From Novipirellula artificiosorum (lineage in GTDB: Bacteria; Planctomycetota; Planctomycetia; Pirellulales; Pirellulaceae): a stretch of DNA of 64,000 bases. The translations under genes and the position numbers were made by a program. The notes below the pieces were generated by a model. The model saw only the letters and a program-made list of their open reading frames with translations. It ran no database searches and was not told the origin of the DNA. The DNA is taken from NCBI RefSeq assembly GCF_007860135.1, contig NZ_SJPV01000002.1:770267-834266 (forward strand), written 5' to 3'. Position 1 is the stretch's first letter, and every line of letters starts with the position of its first letter. Below are positions 25,401-28,552 of this stretch, in pieces.

Positions 25401-28050
25401 CGGCGTCGTACACGAACGTAAAGGGGCGAACCACGGTTGTTTCGCCGGTGTTGGTTGAGACTTCGTTGTCAGTACCCCAGGCGGATCCATCCCAGGCGAT
25501 GTAGTGCAGGTCGCTGTCACTGTCCAACGCCGAAAACATCAGCGAGTCTGACAGAGGATCCGATGCCAACATCATGGAATTCGCATAGGCACCAATATTG
25601 GGCATGCTCAGTTCGCCCGACCAGCCGCCGCCACTGGTCCAAGTCTGGTAGCGAGGCGTGGTCGCAGCCTCGGAATAGACAGCCATCAAATCACCCGATT
25701 GGCTCTCGAATCCAACGGCGACGTCTTGCGAGTTTCCTGTCCAGGCAGCGGTGCTGGCCAGCAGTGTGTCGCCCCAGGCGTTACCATCCCACACGGCGAA
25801 CGCGATTTGATTCTGTGATCCGCCCGCAACGACCCCGATGGCGATCCGATCACTTGTGGCATCCGAAGCGATCGTCGTGAAGTTGACGTCGGTTTCCGAG
25901 AAATTATTGGGCAGCGCGAGCGTTTGAGCGCCACTCCAAGTGCTACCATTCCAGATTTGAAAATTTAGGTCGTTGAAGTTGTTGGTCCCATCATAGACGA
26001 CCATTGCATGGCCACTCTGGCTCTCGAAGGCAACAGCGATCTCATCCCCGTCGCCTACCGTGGCCGTATCGAGAACCACGGTGTTCCCCCAACTCGATCC
26101 GTCCCACACAGCGGCCCACTCATCGGTGGCGTCATCGCTGACGACCAATACGATTTCATTGCTCGTTGGGTTTGCCTCCAGTCGTATGTTTTGAGCGACC
26201 CCTGCGTCGGGCGCGGTAACCGTCTGCTCAGCGGACCACGATGTCCCGTCCCAGATGCGGTAGGAGACACTTGCAGTCCCACCATCGCCATTGTTCCAGA
26301 CGAGCATCGCATCACCGCTCGAACTCTCGTAGACCACGTCGAAGCTTTGGTCGGTGGTACTGGCGCTAAAGTCAAGTGAGAAAGGGAGCGCGGCCCAAGT
26401 CGAACCGTCCCAAATTTCTCCCTTAATAAATCCGGATGTATCGACACCAACAACAATGATTTCGTCACGCGTTGGTGCCTCGGCTGCCTCAATCATCCTC
26501 AACTGCCCGATGTTTGCCGAGTCGCCCGCACCCAGAAAACCAGTTCCGTTCCATTCGTTGAAGTTCGGAGTTGAGTCACCCGAGTCTCTCCAGATCGCCG
26601 TGCCGGACGGCGGCGAAGTCAACTCAGCCACATCGGTTGCTGTCAGCGCACGATCATAGAAACGGACGTCATCGATCAATCCCGTGAATTCACCGCCTAC
26701 GCCACCAGAATTGTAAGCACCGATCGTGATCGACGTTGCACTGCTGACGTCGTCAAAATACGCAGTGGTGTCAGTCGTACTCGAGTACGAAACCGCCCCA
26801 CCGGTCAGTTCGACCCCGTCAATGTAGATGGAATTGCCCGATCCGTTGGTGGCGACTGCAACGTGGTGCCAGTTTCCATCGTTGATCGACGCGGTTGACG
26901 TTGCTCGAACGACGGACGCGTTGGCGACGTTGACGCTCCAAATTAGCTTTCCATTGTCGATCCACAAGGAAGCGAAATTCGACGCAGTTCCATCATTGAT
27001 GTCCAAGATCGTATTAAAACCTGTGTCGGAAGTGTTGACCCACGCCGATATCGTTCCTTCCGTCTGGGGCGCATAACTGGCGATGGAGGTCGTTAGGTCG
27101 ACGTAGTCACCCGTGCCATCGAGTGTCAGTTTTCCGTCACCGATTTGGTTGGTCCCTGACGTGGTATCGATCGATGCGTCGCCCTGGAGCGAACCGTCAT
27201 TCGAATTCCCGCTACTGTCGGTCGCACCCGAACCGGAATCAAACGTATAGTGACCCTCAAGTCCTGTGGTGATATCGAGTGTCCCTCGCCACGAAGCTTG
27301 CGCTATGTAGCCGAAGGCGACATCCGTATCGACGTCGCCAACGGAATACTCCAAAATCCAGTCACCGCCGAGATCTTCATGCCCTGTCGCATCATCACTG
27401 GCGGCCACATCGGCGTTGGTGACCAGCGCAATCATGTCGATCAGGTCCTGGCCCGCCTCGGTCGACGCCAGATCACAACCGTAGATCAGAATGTCGCCGT
27501 CGGCGTCGAGTGCATGCCCCCACGAGGCGATTTCGCCGGCGTAGCCGGGGGCTTCTTCGACATCGAGCCGTGCATTGCCAAGTGTGATCCCTTCACCGTC
27601 ACCGTGGCTGATAATATGAATCGCATCAATGCCGTTGAGTGATTCGAGCGCACGCGTGATCTGGTCAATTCCGTTGGAATCACCATCGAGATGAAACACA
27701 GCCCACTGCGTGTGAGCATCTGAATCCGCTCGCAGTCCGTCGAGCAGCGTGTCGGCATCGTCAACCTTTCCGTCAATGAAGACCACTTCTAACGGTTGTG
27801 CCGGATCGTGGGGCGGAGCGTCGACGAAGTCATGACTCAAACTGGCATCGGATGGGTGCGCAGCGGTAGCGTCGGGTCCAGTTTCAAAGACGTTCGTATC
27901 GAGTACTTCGCCATCCGCATCGGCGAAATCGGCCATCAGCGACGCTGCGAGATCCGCATCGATATCCGTAGAACCGTCAAGTCCGTCAAGACCCTCCCCG
28001 CTAAGCAGGATTCGGTCTTCGAGTGGGTAGAAGTCGAATTCGCGACTCAT
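1..28050 (-). CDS. Giant multidomain surface/exported protein (LEPR-XLL type, DUF4347, LamG, lectin-like, cadherin/VCBS), 3' end beyond window
   Basis: One minus-strand frame stays open from ATG 28050 to base 1: at least 9350 residues, very roughly 1 MDa. The start MSREFDFYPLEDRILLSGEG carries LEDRILLS, a variant of the LEPRxLLSA motif near the N-terminus of very large planctomycete proteins. Residues ~86-239 are DUF4347-like. Several laminin-G/ConA-like domains follow (about 27.2-26.6, 25.4-24.8, 23.9-23.3, 21.9-21.3, 20.9-20.2, 17.3-16.8 and 15.3-14.8 kb), then two C-type-lectin-like domains, repeated NDAP-type cadherin/VCBS junctions, a beta-helix, haemagglutinin-like repeats and three repeat arrays. 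No membrane anchor is visible; the C-terminus is missing. An in-frame ATG at 28143 would add 31 residues, but LEDRILLS so close to the 28050 start fits the family. Probable role: adhesion or cell-surface matrix. Family assignment is firm, ligand unknown. Confidence 0.93.
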   Translation of the reverse strand, partial: MSREFDFYPLEDRILLSGEGLDGLDGSTDIDADLAASLMADFADADGEVLDTNVFETGPDATAAHPSDASLSHDFVDAPPHDPAQPLEVVFIDGKVDDADTLLDGLRADSDAHTQWAVFHLDGDSNGIDQITRALESLNGIDAIHIISHGDGEGITLGNARLDVEEAPGYAGEIASWGHALDADGDILIYGCDLASTEAGQDLIDMIALVTNADVAASDDATGHEDLGGDWILEYSVGDVDTDVAFGYIAQASWRGTLDITTGLEGHYTFDSGSGATDSSGNSNDGSLQGDASIDTTSGTNQIGDGKLTLDGTGDYVDLTTSIASYAPQTEGTISAWVNTSDTGFNTILDINDGTASNFASLWIDNGKLIWSVNVANASVVRATSTASINDGNWHHVAVATNGSGNSIYIDGVELTGGAVSYSSTTDTTAYFDDVSSATSITIGAYNSGGVGGEFTGLIDDVRFYDRALTATDVAELTSPPSGTAIWRDSGDSTPNFNEWNGTGFLGAGDSANIGQLRMIEAAEAPTRDEIIVVGVDTSGFIKGEIWDGSTWAALPFSLDFSASTTDQSFDVVYESSSGDAMLVWNNGDGGTASVSYRIWDGTSWSAEQTVTAPDAGVAQNIRLEANPTSNEIVLVVSDDATDEWAAVWDGSSWGNTVVLDTATVGDGDEIAVAFESQSGHAMVVYDGTNNFNDLNFQIWNGSTWSGAQTLALPNNFSETDVNFTTIASDATSDRIAIGVVAGGSQNQIAFAVWDGNAWGDTLLASTAAWTGNSQDVAVGFESQSGDLMAVYSEAATTPRYQTWTSGGGWSGELSMPNIGAYANSMMLASDPLSDSLMFSALDSDSDLHYIAWDGSAWGTDNEVSTNTGETTVVRPFTFVYDAVAAPVDPVPSDLVTTVTDLGGVSFNDDGGDDIYLLADDGGAILGGRTEFTAEVQFATTNFSNVAILSYATSGNANSFLLYGVGTDLQIYLNGGLVTSSGFDYSTLADGQRQSLSFTWDNTAGNWQIFHDGVLIDSGTGLATGTTLGSGGALLFGQEQDSVEGGFSPAQEFGGTLYNARVFADVRTATEVQASYRSALPHDETGMLAQWNFDNLSSDGVITESVSGNNLTVKHTAISGFTSSEATLTFSLDENSIAETVVGSVLGIDAEREAQIAALLAADSDLRYSAETGKFYKVVAGAIDWSVAKTSAESTGLNGINGQLAAIRSAAENEFVTNLANTETGGGSVWLGGTDATTEGEWRWIEGGAEADKFWDGAIDGYRTGEYANWVSGSQPNDVGAAEDAIRLDSTSGQWYDAGTTGSPHNYIIEWDADAVLDATQALTYAIQTQTVAGAFSIDTDTGQITVADGSLLDYETNASHSLMVRVIDVDGNWYEEAFTVSLNDLAESDNAPTNLSSGIELNADGGNDAYLVADNGGAILDGLTSVTIETSFAVSTPGTDLTPLLSYADGSNDEELALLLKSDGRIWFAASSTGSPIQSTTGSYAELFDGELHHVAVGWDATNGTVTFYVDGDLVESFTGYQTGQSLTGTGELVFGQDQDTVLGGFNTIDVFSGTLYDVRIWNEVRSADEIALNHQQKFDAGSLPSGLVANWQMDGFNGSSEVVDVVGGNNLSIGHASGGGFAASTPIGDLNINENSADGTSVGYVVPTDPDVHNDIVSDGRFLNAANPTAWLLYTDGQTIGDWDVTDELVLVDTYWDGTPMGGWSVELAGTIPGLLSQDLTTEVGKSYQVVFVESGDWGSDPSLAYRVSAGGQSEDFVAEKNTSWSYTNMLWNHRSMIFTADSTSTTLAFESLESGDAAAVVGDIRVIEIPDAVSTILNNDATLSYDAATGKFYRYVDADTDWTSALTIATGSSLNGVNGQLVTIRSDYEQQLVYQFATDANDYLWLGASDAIVEGEYRWYDGTEAGDLFWLGDSSGNAQNGAYSNWSGTEPNNIATHDYAFLWNVDGTWGDTDGIPGTPDVVIEWDASEVLSNFTFTITNDANGRFTIDTNTGEVTVADGSQLDFEIDTSHNITIEVTDAAGNSYSEVMAIAVNDVAGLFAVDDRASLTFDGVDDYVDVGSGTQLEITGTSMTMEAWVNPAAYNATSGSIVLNREGEYEIGISDTGTLRWAITNTNPGWTWHNTGYVIPLNQWSHLAVSNDNGVITTYVNGVVVEVYNGSGNIGDSHADKDTFRIGSRENSPTGQYFNGQIDDVRIWDTARTQTEIQTNLNQVLSPQTGLLGNWQFNEGSGSTTIDSAGTNNGTFVDGGSGTAGPQWTLFSTDPNTQINIAAASGILSNDLNALTVTQVNGSGANVDSQFTLASGAKLTVGSLGDLVYDPNGAFDHLVVGQSATETFTYTVDDGNGEIDTAVGTITIFGVNSAPIAVNDPSQYASNTLGLSPIGYWRLGESTGTTATDETGANDGTYVNTTLGATGVVDDNDTAAEFNGTSSQVNLGDFNVSGTGLTMSAWFNADDFDTTDARILSKSITNAEADHDWMLAAVNVAGEERLRLRVNAGGTTDTLIASSGELTTGSWHHAAATYDAATGEMKIYLNGLLVGSATHSVGGAVATSTRAVSIGANADGYGRFDGRIDEVAVFDKALTPLQIQDLSDPSSEEYLTNENAVLNVAAIEGVVANDQDANGDTLTVTEVNGSGVNVGSQFSLASGALLTLNSDGSFLYDPNGQFDYLDVAQSATDTFTYTISDGNGQSDTATAEVTIDGLNTAPIGVDDTRSVDEDGSVVVDVLGNDTDPENDTLTVLGFERVIASYDAGDSGSAPDPTSVAGGQWTFEDTEDGDPNTGNLTAGSVSPDGATGQNGWNISDTSESAVYTSYRQELTPADAALADANGWSVSAELRMVDDFSDTRTTFLRYGNGTTRMLAYFDLDASGDLVVELIDDLGNQYITVTSGGTGTDEYHQFEIVYDSVTSKAAFLVDGVRRDDGNWQGETSTKTGLAWGIGSASGQGSMNVHAVEMKVFDQSITTANGGTVTNNGDGTVTYSGGTNFNGADSFDYTIRDTDGHLDAGTVNMTVNAVNDAPEIQTGFGEFIGDFGGSSSRTDIGKVNYGSDNWIAIDPSQTYDVSVTASSGDGVGGNYDPAEKQYLGFYSYDIDGDQIMSQHTGKYAAAVDTTLAVDLVTGATQIVLSDTTGWYEGATANDRSIAWYGYTNSLGETYADYTYTRNLEFDLWDQDAIVGNVITLRSAWAGPTLLAGEAVRNMSPSGGTYQYPLVSNAGIPTTETDYTVTLGGGYDSGALSQTLFRHGTAYIAPLILANYTGTGNQLNVSDFTIQTNQGTTVFTEDGGPIAISDSDFVITDPDDSFVESLTVTLTDGRVGDILNVNESAINALGISVSRIPAGNLSSDGSITLTLTSDTASSVTFQDYKDAIAEITFDNNSDDPDTSDRTLTLVANDGDDDSAAETLVIKVHEVDDAPAVSVTGDSPTWNENGGAVGLFSSASIDPVEAGELISSLVFTVDGLANGDDERLVIDGQEVKLTDPFSATTIANGYQVNVSTAATTATVTITKSGGISSTDANALVDTIAYDNASDEPGGAVRVVTLQTASDSDLDGVNDTTTNATASLVTINAINDPAVVVTGSDLDDPGNEVINVESGDDTITLSGLPVNTDAGTEVTVEFWMNWDGTDSVMPFGFGSYDLWINGGHFGFNTASGDLYGISSAGLSSGWHHVAAVFHNGSVTGSRLIIDGVEQVMTQRLGSPNDAAAFATSNARISGWPLNTSYRFDGMMDEVRIWNDALTADEVKASMHESLSGSRSNLVASYSFTGAATGSDGVTDDSGNGHHGTMGGMSAANVTTSHGFASYGDTLAYTENDPATTLHSNISLVDLDDTDLEGATIQISSGFQSGADVLGFTNQNGITGVFSGDTLTLSGTATVAEYEAALRSVTFENTSDAPSTTDRTISWTIDDGDDTSVVQTSTVEVTAVNDAPTLGNSVVNLFGTDEDTPSATLPITTLLSTSGYADADTGSQSGLAITGVTGNGNWQYSTDGSMWVNISGLSEANALHLESASNLRYLPDGNSGETATFTFRGWDRTSGPSPSTNAVLSYGDASSNGGTTAYSSQTTTGNIVVSEVNDAPVIDLDSNDSSGASDNHYVTTFTEGGGPVLVSDFVDATVYDADLEDLASLTITIVNQLDGTAELLAADTTGTSITASYDSGTGVLSLTGADSAANYEKVLRTVTYENTSDSPDTTARALTFVTNDGTTDSEHVSWGPGGPSGLVGYWNFDEATGDTLHDLSGNGNDGTLNNMDPGTDWVTGESGHALDFGDTGGYVEIPYSDDFKPDGDFTITLWNKPGSVTAGTRRIAEYGDGTWQTDGWMLNQYGDDLFWYHQSAGPTSVANNVFTVGEWAHIAVTRSGNTFTLYVDGVQMDQDVKAGTITGNHSLYLSSDTAAQEHDGVLDDFRIYDRALNATEIQAVRNDSAPTAEINIVAENDAPLLDDGAGLYTLNSITEDQTSNSGQTVASIIASGAGFDISDPDGPSVAEGIAIRAISASSGTWQFSTNGGSTWSNMGTVSAVSALVLRDSDLIRYEPDGIGGEQGNLTFVAWDQSDNSTAGTKVNAASTGGTTAFSDEAAVARITVTDLNDAPSGSDTTVSTLRDSDYVFNQSDFGFSDVDGDSFQSVVINTLATSGTLYVDADNDGVIDAGEAVSISQVVTVTDIAAGRFKFQPIAGESSTAYATFDFQVRDDGGSPGVDTDPTANTITIDVTDAYRIEGNIFEDVNGDSSLADAVGAAGTTVYLYQDADDDNVISAGDTLFATTSTDVGGFYSFTSLLDDTYFVVVDSRTITSSAGLNSGFSQTDVWAEQTYGVAGAASGLGFQPGAGSLFGGRTADVSDDASSLLTAEHVTRVTVAGSDASNIDSGFSFNVVTGVRDGDDVGGENRSVQGSLRQFVDNANTISGANAMRFVPGVATNSTSGSGDWWTISLATPLTMLTDAQTTIDGTAFDSSDGTTVLDSNVGNVNVSTTVGVDGLTLDAVQRQELQVDFGGAVYGIDIDADGAIVSDLALTGQSGSGATIRVSENVFTGGDATIQRTVIGANADGSDPGATSGFRGMAIDGAASISNNYIGFVDGSGLRFNGDANGNSSAILFENNEVAFVGGTHSAGDAITVDTANATVRGNYVHDVAILSTVVPYNGKGIELWYAASNNLIENNTIVNAVTAGIGLGADTSGNTISKNIISGTTGSGGDGGAGILLTNAGGNPTNNTFTQNSIYANAGIGIDIDADTTFTTAFGDGQNTNDGALTPTSANQLIDHPIIEIANLVGSDLTLSGYVGSAANDSDFAGARIEFFESDGGGEGERYLGFLTTDASGNFSGTLTVTGIVHTDKIVATATMTGIGTSEFGNEYDVNVTPSDIAPNSFAVDEHTDTSGGHNLGSLSTTDADAGDTFTYTVVGGADQAVFSISGDSLILTDGVLDRESQSSYVVRVRTTDADGLFYEEDLTVNVNDLNDAPIITGGPDTLGLTETDSGQIGSGTFTVSDQDVTDNVTASVDSVAVSGTGSGSLPAGLDNATLQGFLTVSPVAILDGTETSDTLTWDFNSGAEAFDFLADGETLILTYTLSATDDAGTPLSDTETVTITITGTNDTPDISVGGGDSAAKSLTETNTTLTSSGTLTVSDSDLTDLVTSDVTGVVASGTTTGLGSNNAALLAMLSSTTNVLDASELTDTLTWNFNSGSESFDYLADGESLTLTYTITITDSQGATDTQEVTITITGANDLPVITIESGDSAAEALTEADTTLSTTGTLTVTDLNLSDTVTSTVSSVVSSGTTTGLASDNAALLAMLTSTATVLDGSETVDQLTWDFNSASEAFDYLAAGESLTLTYTITVTDSQGATDTQNVVITINGTNDTPDVTIGGGSAAESITETDSTLTSSGTLTVGDLDLSDSVTSTVSSVVAGGTTTGLASDNTALLSMLTSTANVLDGSEITDTLIWNFNSSSESFDYLAVGESLTLTYTITVTDSQGATDTQNIVITINGTNDAPVITGGPDSVGLTETDAGLTSTGTLTVTDLDQSENVTAAVDSVSLSGTGAASVPGSLNNATLRSFLTVSPITVLDGTQSTNTLTWDFDSGSESFDFLANGETLILTYTVSATDDDGTPQSDTETVAVTITGVNDAPEITSNAGGPTATVSISENTTTVTTVTSSDPDGGVPVYSVIGGADATRFSIDGSTGILTFLAAPDFEFPSDASGDNVYEVTVQVSDGTLTDSQDIAVTVTNDADQTTLYLKGDTTPPFSDLSTTAPVDTSLSNFDPGRDSYKGLVVDKGGSGANETDDTKHHTWVVSGAVNIANDPVQLIFWSDIKDGMNPAQTTDVAQGKNATVTAYLMDLSTATTESGGTVIASGSVSDSSWGDGFAWEQKTIDFGTVNYSVVAGHHLGVKLVVSGASGDSVWFAYDATTMDSRLEFGNPNTDPTITSDGGNTDASISVTENTTAVTTVTASDADLPAQTLSYSIIGGADAANFTITSAGVLTFNTAPNYEVATDSGADNVYDVTVQVSDGYGGTDTQDIAVTVTDINDAPEVTGPANATVAESGSLTFNTSGAGLIDTNDVDGDNLTVTLTADHATIALAQTTGLTLIDSDGSDGTLQFSGSVADIDAALDGLTYDSEGGYNGAATLAVLVDDGSLTDSTTVAITVTPGQSTFVWDGGGVTNDWTDADNWNHDLVPEADDIVVFDATSAKDSTLDASFAGAISEIQVNSGYTGTLSFERMLDNSGDLTVADGTVDTNGQTVDMDGLVNVTGGTLSIDGSVMNLADDFIHSGGTLSAIGSTLYFDGTGDRSLQTSAQIDNIEIDHVGTLTLLSDLSFAGDFTHNQGSVNFDGHEVSVSGTSAQTVDASGITFDDFEFNNLNTVTIIGGLDIDGDLTYTNAVTINGAGVTAAGNITTIDSVWSGTSVLTIDGTADQMISTGGGAGELGNLVINKAFGTVQLLDDIELGGNFTYTSGGWDTNGQTVEFQGHNTTIDAGSTTFDDVILNSTVAGSRVIVGTLDVDGNFTFTNAGTLNGGQITVAGDITYSDDSYSGTTMIIADGTGNQTVLASNSSAKAEHLTINKASGTLTFGSDLTINGILNHIAGSVADLTHAITFGNNSGTITASSINFDDVIFDSSYSKNISGVLNVGGDLTITSVNALNVGEIRVAGNVTSSDTSVSGDARLTLNGTGTQTISGDDLSDGDITINKGTGVVFLADDLVLNGSGQNVTVQAGTLDLSGQTITTAGDVVVDGGTVEGNGTITNDLTVQNSGAVSLAASSTSIYESIAVGGNLTLDATSELALDLNGMTVGGMLDDLLTSTSVTGTWNTITLINDGVGFTAYDHYDTPTGAVDVFLNTDPTGLIGDMTVDEDAVPTVIDLSAAFSDSEHADSDLTYSVIGNTNAALFSGVSYDNTSKTYTFTHAANENGFADITIRATDPYGQSVDSTFRLTVNPVNDAPTLTDGSNVDLAGTNEDTISVASSVASIFASAGGNDIDASPLSGLAVTSTTGNGTWQYSTDGTNWTDFGSVSTINALLLTSTSQVRYSPDTIDGETATFGFIGWDQTTSSGSSFGSPSLVDPTGLQGGVNEFSTEEATATIVVTAVNDAVIAVADTGAASEAGGVANATAGSGASGNVLANDTEIDPGDTLNVTGVAAGTVASANTDVATSVTGTYGAIIINADGSYTYVVDETNAIVQALRTSSDTITDTFTYTVTDNGGATSSTQIVVTIDGQNDAPIAVTDNAIAVEAGGLANADAGTNPTGNVLTNDTDVDAGDTKTVTGVVVGVQASAAGNIGAGVTGTYGAITINSNGSYSYIVDNNNAAVQALRTSGDTLDDVFTYTMTDTDGLTSSTQITVTIQGQNDDPGAVDDNLTAVESGGVSNATAGSNGTGNVLANDTDIDSGEAQTVIGVESGSQSVASGNVGSGVAGTYGTLTIDASGNATFVVDENNAAVQALRTVSDTLSEVFTYTMTDAAGADSTAEVTITITGQNDAPVAVANTAAAIEASGINNNISGTDPTGNVLINDTDVDAGDTKTVVGVDAGVQTSTTGNVGSTVTGNYGEITINSDGSYTYTVDNNNAAVDGLLDGQSLTETFSYTMSDTAGLQSTTQIVITIDGRTDLPVAEADMDTSVESGGVANATPGTNPSGNVLTNDSSNDGKTVIGVDAGTTPTASGDVGTTVVGTYGSVVIDANGDFTYTLDNTNPAVEALRTSGDHVTDVFTYTMEDNASNTSTTQLTITVDGQNDAIIAIADVGTAVESSGLNNGTAGSDATGNLVTNDTDVDSGDTKTVVGVQLGVQPSTSGSVGASVAGNYGSIVINNDGSYTYTINESLAAVQALRTTSDTLTETYSYTVTDTAGSQSTTQVVITIQGGNDTPVAVVDTATAFEAGGVGNGTAGTNPSGNVLSNDTDVDSGDTMTIVGVAVGVQASAANDVGTAVSGNYGSITIQSDGSYVYTVDNNNATVQALRTSGQSLTDTFTYTFEDTDGLTSTTQLDVTVRGSNDAIVATADTMTATEAGGTANGTAGTDPTTNVLANDTDVDAGDTKTVSGVAAGTVSSASGSVGSSVAGLYGSIQIASDGSATYTVDNSNSAVQALLNSGDTLTDVFTYTVQDTSGAETSTQVTVTIEGANDAPVAISDAGTADESGGVANGTTGNNATGNVLTNDNPVDSGDTHTVTGVAVGVQASAAGGAGTAVAGSYGSITIQSDGSYTYVIDESNAAVEALRTSSDTLSEVFSYTTEDAAGLSSTTQITLTIRGANDTPVANFDTATATEAGGVANGTSGTNPNGNVLTNDTDVDAGDSKNVDGVVAGVAGSASGNVGSDVTGNYGSINIDANGNYTYTVDNANATVEALRNSSETIDDVFTYTTIDADGATSTTQITVTIEGSNDEPVISVQAGDSADESITETDMTLTTSGTLTVTDLDLSDTVTSAVSGVVASGNTTGLGSNNAALLAMLTSAANVLDNTEQSDTLTWAFNSASESFDYLADGQSLTLTYTITVTDIAGATDTQDVTITINGTNDSPIITDGPDSVGLTETDAGLTSSGTLTVSDVDVSDNVTAAVDSVVITGTGSSSIPGSLDNTTLRSYLSVSPTAILDNTETNAALTWDFDSGSEAFDFLADGETLVLTYTVSATDDNGTPLSDTETVTVTITGTNDSPDVFVDTGDSAAETLAEDGSTLTSTGTLSVSDTDLTDLVTSSITGVVASGTTAGLGSNNAALLAMFSSTANVLDATETLDQLTWDFDSGSETFEYLATGESLTLTYTIEVEDSQGATDTQTVVLTIQGAANAPIITGGPDAVGLTETDAGLTATGTFTVSDADQTDTVTAAVDSVAVAGTGSGSVPGLLDNATLESFLSVSPTAILDNTETSATLTWNFD
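1473..5330 (-). repeat. Ten tandem VCBS-type repeats (~128 aa each) in the giant protein
   Basis: Ten consecutive units of about 386 bp each begin at NDxPVA junctions (for example near 1470, 1860 and 2250) and carry GNVLTNDTDVDAGDTKTVTG, then GNYGSITINSDGSYTYTVDN, then NAAVQALRTSGDTLTD, and end VTITI.G. This is the Ig-like VCBS/cadherin repeat family. One unit (near 3770) has a shortened LTNDSSNDG variant. Units differ in codon choice, so the array is not freshly amplified, but three units share a REP-like DNA segment. Confidence 0.85.
6300..8050 (-). repeat. Filamentous-haemagglutinin-like beta-strand repeats in the giant protein
   Basis: About six to eight imperfect repeats alternate 'GDxTY/NFTxxxxT-xNGxxVxV' strands with phrases such as TIDGTADQMISTGG, LVINKAFGTVQLLDDIELGG and LTINKASGTLTFGSDLTING. 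Unit length is roughly 60-80 residues. The composition (Asn, Gly, Thr, Asp rich) and strand periodicity resemble autotransporter or haemagglutinin beta-helices. They lie between cadherin-type junctions and the VCBS arrays. Confidence 0.65.
9705..11715 (-). repeat. Five VCBS-type repeats (~133 aa each) in the giant protein
   Basis: Junctions of the type GTNDAP occur near 11700, 11290, 10890, 10505, 10105 and 9705. Each ~400-bp unit runs LTETD..L..SGTLTVSD.DL.D.VT through LDGTE..DTLTWDFNSG..SFDYLADGESLTLTYTI. Two subtypes are visible: A (AVDSV..GTGSGS) at the outer positions and B (VVASGTTTGLGSNNAALLAML) in the three inner ones. The units are closely related in DNA to the array at 1-1472. Confidence 0.8.
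12370..13250 (-). other. Right-handed parallel beta-helix segment of the giant protein
   Basis: The translation contains rungs such as ATVRGNYVHDVAIL, GIELWYAASNNLIENNTI, GIGLGADTSGNTISKNII, GAGILLTNAGGNPTNNTF and NSIYANAGIGIDID. Regular Asn-rich turns and alternating small hydrophobic residues every ~20-24 residues are typical of parallel beta-helices (polygalacturonase/PbH1 type). It is preceded N-terminally by GENRSVQGSLRQFVDNANTI, a phrase that often introduces beta-helix regions in bacterial surface proteins. Confidence 0.75.
22150..22590 (-). other. C-type-lectin-like domain 2 of the giant protein
   Basis: Residues ~1820-1967 repeat the module: GKFYRYVDADTDW, NGQLVTIRSDYEQQLVYQF, LWLGASDAIVEGEYRWYDG, SNWSGTEPNN and closing VVIEWD. 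The EPNN version of the loop is close to the mannose-type EPN motif of calcium-dependent lectins; the first copy has QPND. No cysteines are seen here either. Two related but divergent lectin-like modules suggest an old internal duplication. Confidence 0.75.
24118..24550 (-). other. C-type-lectin-like domain 1 of the giant protein
   Basis: Residues ~1167-1311 show GKFYKVV, then NGQLAAIRSAAENEFV, VWLGGTDATTEGEWRWIEG, ANWVSGSQPND and the closing HNYIIEWD. This is the CLECT order of motifs (WLG, GxWxW, NW, QPND, IxEW). I see no cysteines in the stretch, so the canonical disulfides are absent. The QPND motif retains the Glu/Gln-Pro-Asn/Asp type of sugar/calcium loop, so ligand binding is possible. 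Confidence 0.75.
25400..26640 (-). repeat. Beta-propeller-like WDG/WNGSTW repeats in the giant protein
   Basis: This segment repeats a short pattern of the form IWDGSTW / AVWDGSSWG / QIWNGSTWSG / AWDGSAWG, alternating with phrases such as VAFESQSGHAMVVYDG and VGFESQSGDLMAVYS. Spacing is about 50-60 residues. This resembles a bladed beta-propeller or Kelch-like module between two LamG-like domains. Fold assignment is inference from repeat length and Trp-Asp-Gly motifs. Confidence 0.6.
27335..27795 (-). other. DUF4347-like domain of the giant protein
   Basis: Residues ~86-239 of the giant protein read LEVVFIDGKVDDADTLLDGL, then AIHIISHGDGEGITLG, then ILIYGCDLASTEAGQDLID and end near GGDWILEYSVG. 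The ISHG and YGCDLA motifs are typical of DUF4347, a domain found at the N-terminus of very large cadherin/VCBS proteins in planctomycetes and proteobacteria. Its function is not established. The histidine/cysteine arrangement resembles caspase-like (CHAT/peptidase C14-type) folds, but that is inference. Confidence 0.8.
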
Positions 28051-28216
28051 GTTTCCGTGCCTATCATCCGTGAGGCGTTCGTCTTTTCCTAATCGTTGGA
28101 TCGCCCCGAGTGCGCAGAGTCCGCGCAGAACAATCCACCGCATATAGTCGCCAAGATCGACCGATGACTCAGAGCATTGACGAAAGAAGTCGGGTCACGA
28201 GGTTTGTAGGGATTGC

Positions 28217-28547
28217 GCTGGAGTCGTAGCCTTCAGGCGATCTGCGGTATGAGTTGGAGTCGTAGCCTTTAGGCGATCTGCGGTAGGAGTTGGAGTCGTA
28301 GCCTTTAGGCGATTGCGGTTGGAGTAGCTTGTTCGGACGGGCGGCTAAAGCCTGAACTCCAACGTGCGCTGGAGTCGTAGCCTTTAGGCGATTGCGGCTG
28401 GAGTTGGAGTCGTAGCCTTTAGGCGATTGCGGTTGGTGTAGCTTGTTCGGTCAGGCGGCTAAAGCCTGAACTCCAACGTGCGCTGGAGTGGTAGCCTTTA
28501 GGCGATCTGCGGGATGCGCTTGGGCGGCTAAAGCCTGAACTCCAACG
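28217..28547. repeat. REP-like hairpin repeat array 1 (nine units)
   Basis: Six units of type alpha (G[T/C]TGGAGT, then CGTAGCCTTTAGGCGAT) and three of type beta in inverted orientation (GGCGGCTAAAGCC, then TGAACTCCAAC) alternate. Read in the same direction, both begin GTTGGAGT. Their cores are small palindromes: GCCTAAAGGC (alpha complement) and GGCTAAAGCC (beta). The array ends 5 bases from the transposase stop codon and lies upstream of the giant gene. The rest of 28051-28216 shows no gene. Confidence 0.85.
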
Positions 28548-28552
28548 AAGAC

